A DNA stretch of 64,000 nucleotides, taken from contig JABYQS010000092.1 in NCBI GenBank assembly GCA_022592435.1, forward strand, positions 94,051 to 158,050. Direction: 5' to 3'. Position numbers and translations under genes: made by a program. Under the pieces are notes generated by a model. That model searched no databases. It worked only from the letters and a program-made list of their open reading frames with translations, and was not told where the DNA came from. Below are positions 1 to 11,316 of the stretch, piece by piece (position 1 is the stretch's first letter; the number at the start of each line of letters is the position of its first letter). The DNA comes from Cerioporus squamosus (Eukaryota > Basidiomycota > Agaricomycetes > Polyporales > Polyporaceae).

Positions 1-225
1 CTAGTATGTGCACAGTCTATGGGATACAGCCTGATGTGGTGACGTTTTCACAATCTATGGCATGAATGTCCGAACCGACGGAACCGAGGGGGGGCAAAAC
101 GACGACGACGACGCAAACGACGAAAAGCCGGACGCTGAAGGTAATAACTTATGTACAACGACATCCATGAACCAGGACAGTGACACGAGCGCAGGGGAAG
201 GAAGGTCGACACGAACGATGATGCA
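1..225. other. 3' flank of the MFS gene
   Basis: No supported gene. This lies immediately downstream of the minus-strand MFS stop codon and probably holds its 3' UTR. The plus-strand frame through it has no recognisable domain and continues into the antisense of the transporter C-terminus. Confidence 0.5.
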
Positions 226-2060
226 TCAAGCCCTCTCTGCGCCCTTCTCGGCAGCGGCCTTCTCCGCCTCGAACTCCTTGAGGATGACGAGGTCGAAGCA
301 CGGCGAGAACTTGGACTTCGACCTGATCCACGTCCCGTACTTGTAGAACAGGAACGGACTCGGGGCGAGGACGAGGCAGCAAAGCCCGAGGAGCGTGCAC
401 GCCCAGTTGATCCCGAGCTTGTCGAACATCTGCACCGTGAACAACGGGAAGGCCGCGCCGACGCACGACCGGATGATCGTGTTCGCCGAAAACGCGGACG
501 CGGCGTACTGCAGGTAGGTGTCGACGAGGTACGAGAGGAAGGCATTGAAGATGAGCGCGACGCTGGCGCCGATGGGGATGGCCGCGAGGGCGGGGACGAT
601 CCAGTGGATGCTCGGGTACTGTCCTGTCCAGCCGAGCCAGAAGCAGCCGATGACGAGCAGAGGGGCACCGATCATGGCGCCGTAGAGACGCTCCTCCGGG
701 GGAGGGAAGCCGCGCCACTTCGCGATGAGCTGGGGGTAGTGCTTCGACAGGGGAACCGTGAGGTATGCGCCGATGGTCGTTCCGAGACCGACGGCGATGA
801 AAATGAGGCCGGACTCGCCGATGTTGAAGCCGCGCGTGCCGACGAAGATGACGGGCAGAGCCTCAAACACTGGATAGAATGTCAGCTCAGTGTTAACACC
901 AGGGAAGCAGGGCAAAGACTTACGTGCGTAGAGGATACCATAGACGAGCGACAGGTACACCGTGACGAGAAGAAGAATGGGTTCCTGAATGAGCATTATG
1001 ATCGGACGGTAGAGAGTCCGGTGCAGGATACCCTGGAAGGACCAATCTGAACGCTCGTGTTCTGCGTAGAGCTTCGCGTTCGCTTCGGGGTCGGCCTTCC
1101 GCAGCCGCTTCGCCTTCCATTGCAGGAGGACAGGTGCATACGTCTCCGGAAGGAAGACGACCGCGAGCAGCGTGCAGACACCAGCGAACATCATCATGAT
1201 CCAGAAGACCCATCGCCAGCCGAGGGAACTGTTGGCCACACTGCAAAAAGGTGGTCAGCGACAAGGGCAAAGAACCGCGTGCAGGAGAACTCACAATCCT
1301 CCGGCAATGGGGCCGAGTACTGGACCGACGAAGATACCAGCCGAGAAGAACGCGGTTGCACGACCACGGTTGATGGGATCCCAGATATCAACGATGACAC
1401 CTCCACAGATCGTGAGGGGTGCACATGCGAAGACACCGGTGAGGAAACGGGTTACGAGCAGCGTCGTGATGTTGTGGGCGAGCGCCTGGCCGAGGTGGAA
1501 AAGGACGTAGACGACTAGACATACCCGGAATACAATCCGGCGGCCGAACACCTCGGAACCGGGTCCCCAGAGCAGTGGCCCAAGGACGTAACCGCAGAGG
1601 AAGATGGAGGTGATGAGGTAACCAACTTCGGTGCTGACGCCGAACTCGGCCGCTACGAACGCGGCAGCAGCGGAGGGCGCGGACGAGGCAAATGTTCTGA
1701 GGGACGAATAACGGTCAGTACGTCATTCGAGACGTGATGTGATCGGGCTACATACACGTTGACGGTCGTGAGCGTGCAAAGGACGGTAATGGCCCACTTG
1801 CGTCGGTTGGACCAATTTTGGGGATTGGCAGGGTCGTCGGGGCCATCCCATTCGACCTTGTAGGGGTCACTCTTACTCTCCGGCGGGATTGGAATGACGC
1901 CACCCTCCTTCGGAAGGGGGTCCTGAGGATCGTCGCCGCCGTACTGTTCTACGCGAAGCTCTTCGCGGTGCAAGCCCTCCTCGATGCGTGTGTCGAGAAC
2001 TTGATTGGGGCCGCACACGGTGTCTGAAGACGAACGCGGAGAGGTCGTGCCTGACATCAT
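226..2060 (-). CDS. MFS transporter, DHA1 drug/polyamine exporter type
   Basis: Predicted plasma-membrane proton-coupled exporter of drugs or polyamines (TPO1/FLU1-like). Four exons, 2060-1756, 1696-1295, 1240-924 and 869-226, joined by three GT..AG introns of 54-59 bp, give about 555 aa. The soluble N-terminus is acidic and Pro-rich and ends in the DDPANPQNWSNRRKW motif typical of this family just before TM1. MFS motif A is visible as GPGSEVFGRR between TM2 and TM3, followed by TM segments such as FLTGVFACAPLTICGG. The C-terminal half has the long final helices and a charged tail ending in AEKGAERA. The start was chosen at the first of two adjacent Met codons; a Met ten codons upstream is also possible. 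Family membership is secure; the substrate cannot be read from sequence. Confidence 0.9.
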
Positions 2061-3364
2061 GAAGCAGTCTGGGGGGTGAACTAGGGACAACTCGTTGGTG
2101 AACCAGGTACTGCAGGGCGGGGGAGAGTGAGAAGCCAGAGAAACGACTCATCTCGACCGTTTCTCTTATACCTGCCGGATCTTGGAAGGATAACCGGCAG
2201 CGTGATAATATAGGCGAGGGTAACAAGAGCAGGCCGTCGTCAGCCAGGCCGCGGCTGCAAGATGAGTAACGAAGATTTTAGATTTGGACCGCAAGAAGGT
2301 AATGGACCGGCACAAGTGCTTCCGGTAGCCGGTTCAAGGTTATCTGGCCAGAGATCCCCGCGGTGTTGCGACGATCGTCCATTCGTTGGCTGACAAAGAA
2401 ATCGTCGCCCTTCGGCGTCCAACAACGCCGACGAGTTTGTATAGCATCGGAAGACAAGCGGGAGGCAACAAGCCGTCGAAACTCTCCGCTTGAGACCTCT
2501 GCGGCTGCGAGACTGCAAGAGGATAAGATATCGTCTGATGATCCTGTGCATGTCGAGTGGGTTAGCGCAAAAGCTTTCCAAGCAAGTTGCGTGCAGGGCG
2601 TGATATCGACGTGAGGTTACAGATCTATCCGACAGTAGCCGGAGTCCGATCGAGGCTTCTTGAATGCCGGATGGAGCCGTCGGGCCCGTTTTGGCCATCC
2701 GTGCCTTTCTCGTGCCGCCCAAAAATGCGCAGAATCTCCTCCTTCGCATCTTCTTGGAATGAGCACCAGACGTGATGGGTACATACGCACCCACAACGTA
2801 AGTATGCATGTTACTTGGCTCGAGAGCCATAGAGGGTGAGAGAGCGGTAGCCGCACGCGTTCGGCAAGCTGTCATGTATTTCATGTGCGGCCAGCCTTTC
2901 CGCTGCGGCGGCCGAGGACCGTCGACCATGGCCAGAGCAGTACTCAGTAGCGTATCCGGACTTTATTTATTTCTTACCCCACGGGCAATTCGGCAGCGCG
3001 CAGACTACAGGTAACCAGAATGCCTGAACCCTACAACGTCGTACCGGTTACATCTTCCTCGCCTGGTACCGCTGGGGGAACCCCGTTAGCACCGAAAGCG
3101 GATGTACCGTCGTGGACATGCGACCAGCTAGAAGCTGCACAAGGTACATCAGCCGAAAGCGCTCAGCTAGAAGGATGTCCATGTTCGACACGCGACGTCG
3201 TATCGTCCGGCGATAGCTACCAGCTTCGTACTGGGAGACGTCGAGAACCAGACGGGCACGCCACAGTCCGACTGCGTCCAGCGGACTCAAGAATGGATCC
3301 CCATTATATAAACTGCAGACGACCGACTGAACAGCGAACAGCCGAAGCACGCGCACCCCCGTCG
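2061..3364. other. Intergenic, no gene supported
   Basis: 1.3 kb between the 5' end of the MFS gene and the 3' end of NDC1. A minus-strand open frame at 2240-2929 encodes no recognisable domain, and its composition (many Arg, Ser and Cys) looks like chance. The part next to 2060 probably holds the MFS promoter. Confidence 0.5.
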
Positions 3365-6051
3365 TCAGTTGTAGTCCACGAAGCCCTGCAGCTTCTTCGC
3401 GATCCGCGGCGGAAACCTGAACGCAGACAGCTTCTCCCCAAACGTTCGCACAATCTGCACAATCCCGTCCTTGATTGCTGTTCGTGTTCGCAAGCAGTCA
3501 GCGAGGGGGCACGAGATGAAAACACGGGACGATCAAAGCGGCCGCAGACGTACCATCGCTGACGACACTCAGCACCTCGCTCGCCCGCGCAGCCTCCATC
3601 GCGAGCGTCTCCTTCTCCGCCACCTCCTTGATCGGCAGCTCCTTCAGCTTATCGGGCCCAGGCAGCGTGTACTTCGCGTTCAGTTCGGCCTGGTAGTCTT
3701 CCAGCGCAGTGAGGAAAGACAGCAGAGCCTCGATCATCTTGGGAGTGTCGCGCTGGACGACGCCGTAGCGGTCTTCCGTCAGGGACGCGCAGACGAGGCG
3801 ACAGAGCACTGTCAGTGTCACAGATCCGATGCGCACAGTAAGCCACCACAGCCCGCAATCAGCGAAGAAGCCGAGGACGCACCTTCTGCGGCGAGCGCGT
3901 CCATGTGTCGGTTCGGGAGGCTCGTCTCCGCGAGCCTGTGAACCCGCTCCCTCGTCCACCACGCCCGCACCTGGCCCGCAGTCTCCACGACGCTCCTCGG
4001 GACGTACAAGCCTATCGCCTTGCTCGCGCCCTCCCGCCACTTGCCCTTCGTCTGGCTGACAATCGCCGCCACGTTCTCTTCTGCCTTCTTCACTGTCTCC
4101 ACTGCGGCGCTGGGACCAGGCGTGGAAGGCATGACAGATCGGAACAGCTCTGGGATGTGCGACGCGCCTGCCTCAGCTGTCTCCGACACGGCCGCAGCGA
4201 TTGGGCCGTCTGACGCAAGCGTGTCCAGCGCCGCGCGAAGAGGGGACGACTGGGCAGGCTTGAAGACAGGTGCACGGATCAGCGGCGTCGCAGGTGCGGG
4301 CAGGGGTAGAGCCGACTTGGCTTGCGGAGCAGGTGCAGCTGCAGGCGCTGTAAGGTACGATGAGTTGCCGGCCACAGGAGAGCGAGAAGGAGCGTACCGA
4401 ATGACGCGGGCTGGCCTTTGCGGAGGAACAACTGATAGTCGTGTCCGAGGGTGAGAAGGGACGCGCGGGCGAGCGTCGACCACATGCTCGGGTTGTACTT
4501 CTGATCACCAAAGAGCGCAGTGCGGCGAGCGCTGGCGGCTGGCGAGTCCTCCGTCGCAAACCCTCGCAGCTCAGCATAGGCGAAGTGCTTGAGGTACGCA
4601 TCGGTGGATGTGATGCCAGAGACCAAGGTCAGCCCTGGGTCAGCGGTGTGATTTGCAACTGTGACGGACTGAATGCCGCGACAGTCAGACCCCGCCTACA
4701 AACGATAGTGGGACGACATACCTCTGCGACAATGGAGTCAAACGAGCTCTCCGCGAACTCCCAGATGCCAACTGTGCTTAGCGCGAGGTAGAACGTCCGG
4801 CTGACGAGCGACCAGTGTCGGTTCAAGAGCATCAGCGTCCACTGGCCGCGGAGGAAGTGCGCGGTGAATGGCCGAAGTAGCATGGGAACCAACGGCAACT
4901 GGTAAAGCAGAGGGAGGACCGTGGACCGTGTGAGAGCGAATGCTGCCAGGTGTGCGATTGTGACCATGAGCGTATATACAAGGCTCGTGAGGACGACAGT
5001 CACGACGCGCGCGAGGCCGAACGACTGCAACTTCTCGTTCGAACCCGTCAGCGAAGTCCATCGAATGGCAAACCGGTCTAGGAGGACGCAACGCAAGAGG
5101 CATGCGCATGCGACGAACGCTTGAGAGGAGAGGACATAGATCAGATGTCCATTGAGGTAGTACGGATGTTTCCTGTCCAGAGAGGTGATCAGTGACTGAG
5201 AATACAAGAGCAAACAGGCATTGGGGGCGTGGGCTCTCCTGAAGTGTACCGTGAGCCGCGGCTCGGTGCCCTAGAGGCTTGTCGAGACCTCGCGGAGAGG
5301 ACCCACATTGAGCACAACCGACGAGCTCGAGCACACACCAGTACCATTGACACACGCCATCCGGTAACAGCGTCATGTACCCTTACGACTGAAGACGCTG
5401 TCTGCTTAGGCAAGGCCAATAGCTCACGCGGAGCCGTCGCAAGCGAGTCGAAGAGACAGACGTGACACATACCTAGACTTGACAAACAGAGATAGACGAG
5501 AGTGTGGCTCCATGGTAGGCTCATATGCACCGGTAATGAGGATATGTAGGATGGCAAGGGAAAGGGACGAGGCGATGTACGTTAACAGGGCGTGGTATGT
5601 GCTCTGCTTCTTGAACGCCCCGCTCAACGTCTTGGATGGTGATGTCGCGGGCGTCGGGGCAGCTACACCCATCCGTAAAATGTGAACCAAAACGTGGTGA
5701 AACGAAGTTGTGGTCCTGCTCACCGACGAGATGAACTTTCCGCAATACCACTACAGGGAGTGCCCCTGCGCAGAAGGTTATTACCGCGTAGGCCAGCGTC
5801 GAGGGCGTGATTGGCATCAACAGCGAGTCTCTGCTCCTAGTGCCCCATGTCCTCCATGTTATAACAAGTACCCAGCAGACGACAGCGGCTTGCAGGAAGG
5901 TTTTGTACAGTCGGTGGCGCAAGACGCCTTTGACGAGAGGTTCGTACAGCTGGGACGCTGGCGGTATCGTGGGCGCAGTTCGTGACAGTAGCGTGGAGGG
6001 TATCGCCCGCACGGGCATTGATGGCGTTCGTGGCGCAAGAGCCGTTGACAT
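3365..6051 (-). CDS. NDC1: Nucleoporin NDC1 (nuclear pore / spindle pole body membrane protein)
   Basis: Integral pore-membrane nucleoporin that anchors nuclear pore complexes, and in fungi spindle pole bodies, in the nuclear envelope. The reading starts at 6051 (MSTALAPRTPS). Hydrophobic segments follow the Ndc1 plan: FLQAAVVCWVLVITW, LAYAVITFCAGALPVVVL, LTYIASSLSLAILHILI, LIYVLSSQAFVACACLL, VVTVVLTSLVYTLMVTIAH and the LLYQLPLVPMLL region. The cytoplasmic half carries the family-typical block VSGITSTDAYLKHFAYAELR, then DRTALF-like and GHDYQLFLRKG motifs. The last exon ends in GFVDYN at 3365. The gene has many short introns and one 300-bp intron (5173-5472). It sits head-to-head with the gene at 6609, sharing about 560 bp. 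Identification rests on several conserved blocks and the TM layout. Confidence 0.85.
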
Positions 6052-6608
6052 CGTCGTGGACGGCGAGGAAGACGCAAAACAAGACGCAAAACACGACGAG
6101 CTCCGACTTCGCGTCGTCGCGTCAAAGGCGCGTCTACAGTCACGTGTTGGGTCGCGATCTTCAGCGCCCGTACTAGTCCTCCTCCTTCTGCTCTTGTCCT
6201 CCTCCTCCAAGAGTCCCAGCAACTATCGATCGTTTTCTGCTACTTGCTGCTGCTCAATCCTATCCATGGACCTTGACTCAACTACAACTCAGCCCGGGTT
6301 GTCAAATGTTCGTGACACTGCGTACTCTACCATCGCATGGGATTCATACGATAGAACTACAAAACCAACTGCCAACCGCTTAACAGTCGAGATTGATAGG
6401 CCAGAAGAATCACCAGGTATGCAAGCTCTTTCTTGGGCCAGTCATCCAGTCAGGCTCGATCTAGACGGCACGGTCGTCTTCCATTGAGGCTGGCTTGTGA
6501 GCCTCCCGTCAGCCGCAAGACTGGTCTCGTCACCCAGCGACTCCGCCCCTGCTTGGCTTGCGTATCCCATCCCAGACCTTCCGCGACTATCCTAGGCGGC
6601 CGCTCACG
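6052..6608. promoter_or_regulatory. Divergent intergenic region between NDC1 and the 6609 gene
   Basis: A 557-bp spacer separating two divergent start codons, so it must contain both promoters. It includes CT-rich stretches (around 6175-6215) of the sort often seen near fungal transcription starts. No clear TATA box was seen. Its regulatory role is inferred from geometry only. Confidence 0.4.
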
Positions 6609-7799
6609 ATGGCCAAGCTCTCGAAGAGAAGACACTCCACGGCTAGCGTCGGTCGCTTCATCCTGGATGTCATCAAGCCTACGCCCGGGCTGTCTAACCT
6701 GGGGAAGCGCAGCCGAGGAAACGACTCGTCGGAGGACGAAACCATTCAACTTGCCGACACCCCTTCTGTACCCCCTGCCGCGGCGAGCTCATCTCACGCG
6801 GCTTGCGTCGCGCTTCAGAATGAGGACCTCTCCGAAGACGCAGTGGTCATCACCTCGCTGAACGTCATCCCGTTCTGCTGCCATGCCGATCTCGTCACCA
6901 TGTCCCGAACCCAGCTGCTCTCCGTTGCGGCGACCCTGAACGCAAAGCTTCCTGCGGCGATGCAGATCGACACCAGCCCCTCCCGTCCGGACACCTGGAT
7001 CCGCAACTCCATCGAGGTACTGGTCGGCATCCGCGACTCCATGCCGGAGCCCGACATCGGTCCAGTAACGCGTTCACGCGGTCGCTCAGTCGTTCTGAAC
7101 ACCCCCACGCCCACGACCCCTCGCACAACCAGAGGTCGCCACATGCCTCCCAGCCCCATGTCCCCGCTTGCCAGCCGCGGCCGCCCGAGCATGTCCTTCG
7201 GCACTCCCTCCCTCGCAGTCCTGCGCGAGGACTCCGAGGAGAACCACCCGGAGGGACGTCCGCAGAAGAAGCGCCGCACTGAGAACTCGCTTCCGTTCGA
7301 CCCTGCGCGTCCCATCAAGCGTGCGCAAGGGCGTCGCGTCTCTCCTCTTCTGGTCAAGGCGGAGTCTGCGCCTAGGGCTATAGGAGCTGCTGCCGGGGCC
7401 CGCATTCTCCGGTCGCGCAGCACGCCCAACCCTTCTGCTGCTCCTGCTGCTCAACCTCCCACCCCGACCGGCATCCTTCGGCGCAGCGGTCACTCCCGGG
7501 GTGGTCGTGCAACGAAGAGCCACGGTTTGGCGATGACCTCAACCCCGAAGAAACGCGCGGTAGCAGCAGTGAACTCGCCCGCGGCGGCTGGTCAGCGAAC
7601 GAGGTCGCTGCTCGCAGAGGTTCAGAACGTCAACATGACGGCGAGGAGGTACGACGGAAGTGGGACGCGGGTACCGAAGGGGAAAGCTTGCGAGGACAGC
7701 GCGGAGCTCGAGGATCTCACATTCGGACTCGATGGGCTGACGATGCCGATGGTTAGCGCGAGCACGCAGTACTCCGACATGGAACTTTGCAGCTATTGA
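6609..7799 (+). CDS. Hypothetical Ser/Pro-rich, probably nuclear protein
   Basis: A single-exon reading frame of 396 aa from the Met in MAKLSKRRHSTASVGRF; an in-frame upstream Met at 6558 is less likely. No catalytic domain is recognised. An ordered-looking stretch of about residues 75-140 (around VITSLNVIPFCCHADL and RTQLLSVAATLNAKL) is followed by a long disordered region rich in Thr-Pro, Arg and Ser. That region holds basic clusters resembling nuclear localisation signals (RPQKKRRTE, TPKKRA) and many TP/SP sites that could be proline-directed kinase targets. The C-terminus is short and acidic (DLTFGLDGLTMP). Codon use matches neighbouring genes, so it is likely real. Nuclear location and phosphoregulation are inference; no function is assigned. 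Confidence 0.7.
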   Translation: MAKLSKRRHSTASVGRFILDVIKPTPGLSNLGKRSRGNDSSEDETIQLADTPSVPPAAASSSHAACVALQNEDLSEDAVVITSLNVIPFCCHADLVTMSRTQLLSVAATLNAKLPAAMQIDTSPSRPDTWIRNSIEVLVGIRDSMPEPDIGPVTRSRGRSVVLNTPTPTTPRTTRGRHMPPSPMSPLASRGRPSMSFGTPSLAVLREDSEENHPEGRPQKKRRTENSLPFDPARPIKRAQGRRVSPLLVKAESAPRAIGAAAGARILRSRSTPNPSAAPAAQPPTPTGILRRSGHSRGGRATKSHGLAMTSTPKKRAVAAVNSPAAAGQRTRSLLAEVQNVNMTARRYDGSGTRVPKGKACEDSAELEDLTFGLDGLTMPMVSASTQYSDMELCSY

Positions 7800-8066
7800 A
7801 CAGTGGTACGAGTCCCCTACACTTTCGCCTGTCGTATTGTGAATTTGTCGGCCGTGATGTTGTAGTTCCCAGTACCATGATTTGGTTCCCGTACCCATGC
7901 GTGTCGGCGATGATCTGCAAATTGCAATGTTGCGTTCGTTCCCAGAGAAGCGAGGGGCCCGGGCAAGCATTTGGATAGCTCAGGATATGATGTACACATG
8001 GGTATTACAGCAGTCGTCAGCGAGTCAGTTGACATATTTCGTCTACACATCCACTCATGGAAGTCC

Positions 8067-8763
8067 TCAGAGTGCAGCCAAGACAGCATCAACTCCCGAA
8101 ACAGTGACCTGGGTCGGGTCAGGCTCAACCTGCACGACCAACCATCGTCAGCTACTGGTATGACAACGCAAGAACCGCGAGACTCACCCCGAGGTACTTG
8201 ATCTTCCCGTCATCGAGGACGATCGCGTACCGTGTCGTGCGCTTGCCGAGCCCAATGCCGAGACCGCTCAGATCGACGTCCAAGCCGAGCTTGGAAGACC
8301 ACTGCGCGTCGGGGTCAGAGAGCGCGAGGATCTTGTCGCCGAAGCCGAGGATGCGGCTCCATCCGCTCAGCACGAACGGGTCGTTCGCGGACACAACCGC
8401 AACGACGTCCACGCCCTTCGCCTTGAGCTCGGGGACCTTCGCGAGGTACGGCGGGGCGTGGTTTGCATGGCAGGATGGCTGTCACAGGGCGCCGCAGTCA
8501 GCGTTGGCTGCGCCAGTGTGGGACTGAGACGTACAGTGAATGCTCCGGGGACGGCGAAGAGGACGACCTTCTTGCCCTTCCACGCGTCAGTGGAGAGCTT
8601 AGTGGCTATGTGATGTCGCATGGTCAGCAGCCAGACGAGCGACGGATGGACGGGCGGACGTACGGATACCACACGCGCTGTGCTCCTCGAGCTCGGGCGT
8701 GTACGGAACATGCACGAAGGTGCCCTGGGGAACCGCGTCGCCGACGTTGACAGTGGGTGCCAT
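8067..8763 (-). CDS. Type II (Prx5/AhpC-TSA) peroxiredoxin
   Basis: Thiol peroxidase that reduces H2O2 and alkyl hydroperoxides, regenerated by thioredoxin or glutaredoxin. Four exons (8763-8664, 8605-8535, 8478-8188, 8129-8067) total 525 nt, giving 174 aa, the normal length for this family. The peroxidatic Cys is in PGAFTPSCHANHAPPYL, split by the second intron. Other family blocks are KGKKVVLFAVPGAF, GVDVVAVVSANDPFV and KILALSDPDAQW, and the C-terminus VSGVDAVLAAL is standard. An extra Cys in EEHSACGIP may serve in resolution. The family includes the fungal allergens Asp f 3 and Mal f 3. There is no obvious signal peptide, so it is cytosolic or peroxisomal. Confidence 0.93.
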
Positions 8764-9800
8764 GTTGTTCTTTGAGTAGCGAGGGTGGTGAGTGGGCGTA
8801 CGGCGAGGTGGGTTGACGACTCCTAGGCATCGCGGGTTCAGTGTCTTAAATATCTCCTCCAGCGTCCTCGGAAACTCTATCGTAGCATCGACGAGCCGGG
8901 TCCATGGCTCACTGCTCACGAACGCGGTCACGAGAGTCATGTGCTCGTTTTCGTCAGCATTTGAAAGCCAGTGGGGAACGTACCGAACGTCCGCGGTTCT
9001 CGTTCCCACCTGCACCGCACTCCTCAGCCTTCGCAGCGCGGAAGGGCTTCCGCCATAGGCTGCAGCTGTGGTGCTTCCGCTATCGGGACGAGAAGATGCG
9101 AAGCACACGCCACTCCTGATGTGCGAAGTTGACAGTTCGACGTCTGAACGTTTGAACAATGGACAGGTCGGATGTTTTGACCAATCAGTCAGGGCCTGGC
9201 CATTTCCGAGCCAGAGAGGCTCTTGGGAGGAACAAATGCAAGTGAGGCATGCTTGACAGCTTGTCGAGGCCGCATAACCTTCGAGTAACAACGCCGAGAG
9301 ATGAAACTCACGTGGGAAGCTGCATAATCCAACAGCGCAGGTTCAAGCGGTATGTATCTCCAATGAACATCAAGTGCGGGTGAGCCAATGATCGACCGCG
9401 TAATGCGCCACGACGGCGACAGTGGCGACATGCCAGGAAGAACTCACCCCTTCGCACAAGCTCATGCCCCAAGTGGAGAAGATGTTCTTATCTCTTGCTC
9501 TATGACGGGCGAGATTGCGAAAGGAACTCGTGCGATGATGTGTGCCTCGCTTGTGTTTGCTATCGACGCGCCCTCGACGAAGCCATCTGTTCGACCGGAA
9601 TCTTCTCATATCGCGGTGTGAGTGGATTAAGAACATATATTGTACGATACGTGGACTTGCAGCGCTAGCGGTATGTGGTGGACCGTGGCGCCGAAGATGT
9701 TTTGTTCGCCCTCGAAGACTGTGAGGAAGCTTCAGACTGGACTAAACTCACTGGGTCCGTGAGGCGCACTGACCACACAGTCCATGATGTATGTAGGTCT
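8764..9800. other. Intergenic between peroxiredoxin and cyclophilin, no gene supported
   Basis: About 1 kb. It should contain the peroxiredoxin promoter near 8770-9000 and the cyclophilin 3' UTR near 9800. Short frames on both strands show no family resemblance, and no structural RNA or repeat was recognised. Confidence 0.45.
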
Positions 9801-10635
<835 letters not shown>

Positions 10636-11316
10636 GGTGGTCGCGGGATACAGCAAGTACCAGTGAGACGATGACGGACGGAAAGCAGAAGGCGGGCGCT
10701 CCCAACCCGCTATGACTTTTGCTTAGTCATCCCCAGCAACGCTATGCAACGTTGCATACTGTAAGTTTGAGCTACTTAATTTGAACCACTACAGTATTCT
10801 GGTACACGGTACGACCAGTCCAAGGCTGCTGCACTATCTTGGCTCTGGCGGCGTAGTCTTACCTGAAAGCAGTTAAGGACAGATAATACGACTCCCCGCA
10901 ATTGCCCCGCAACCTCACTTGCTCGCGTTTATCATTCACGACAGCATCTCCCGCCACGAGAACTGTCCAGCAACCGTCAACATCATGACGGACGAGTCTA
11001 GTCTGCGTACGGGAGACCACGCACATCTGTCAATGCTCAGAATCTCCGTGTACAAGGAGGCAGTGGCACTTCCGATCCGGAAGTTCACAGCCTTTCGGAC
11101 CACGGGCCTGAGGCACACAGTCACAGTGGGCGACAGTACTTAGTGCGGACACTGATAGTACTTACAGTCGTCAACTACACAGACCTGCACTTGCCAGAGC
11201 TCTACCCTGCTCCTTTGTAAGACTAATGCTACGCCACGTTGATGTCCTCAAGGTGAGCATTGAGCGAGCTAATGTTGCGTAGCCTCCCGAAGCTTATTCC
11301 TCGCTCACCAGCTTTG
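10636..11316. other. Divergent intergenic region, cyclophilin / HET gene
   Basis: 680 bp between two divergent starts. It has no recognisable gene and probably carries both promoters. An upstream in-frame Met for the HET gene lies at 11260, and a short upstream ATG frame lies at about 11227-11250. Confidence 0.45.

Noticed and set aside
2240..2929. 229-codon minus-strand open frame
   Set aside because: No domain, composition typical of a chance frame in GC-rich DNA, no supporting splice or neighbour context.
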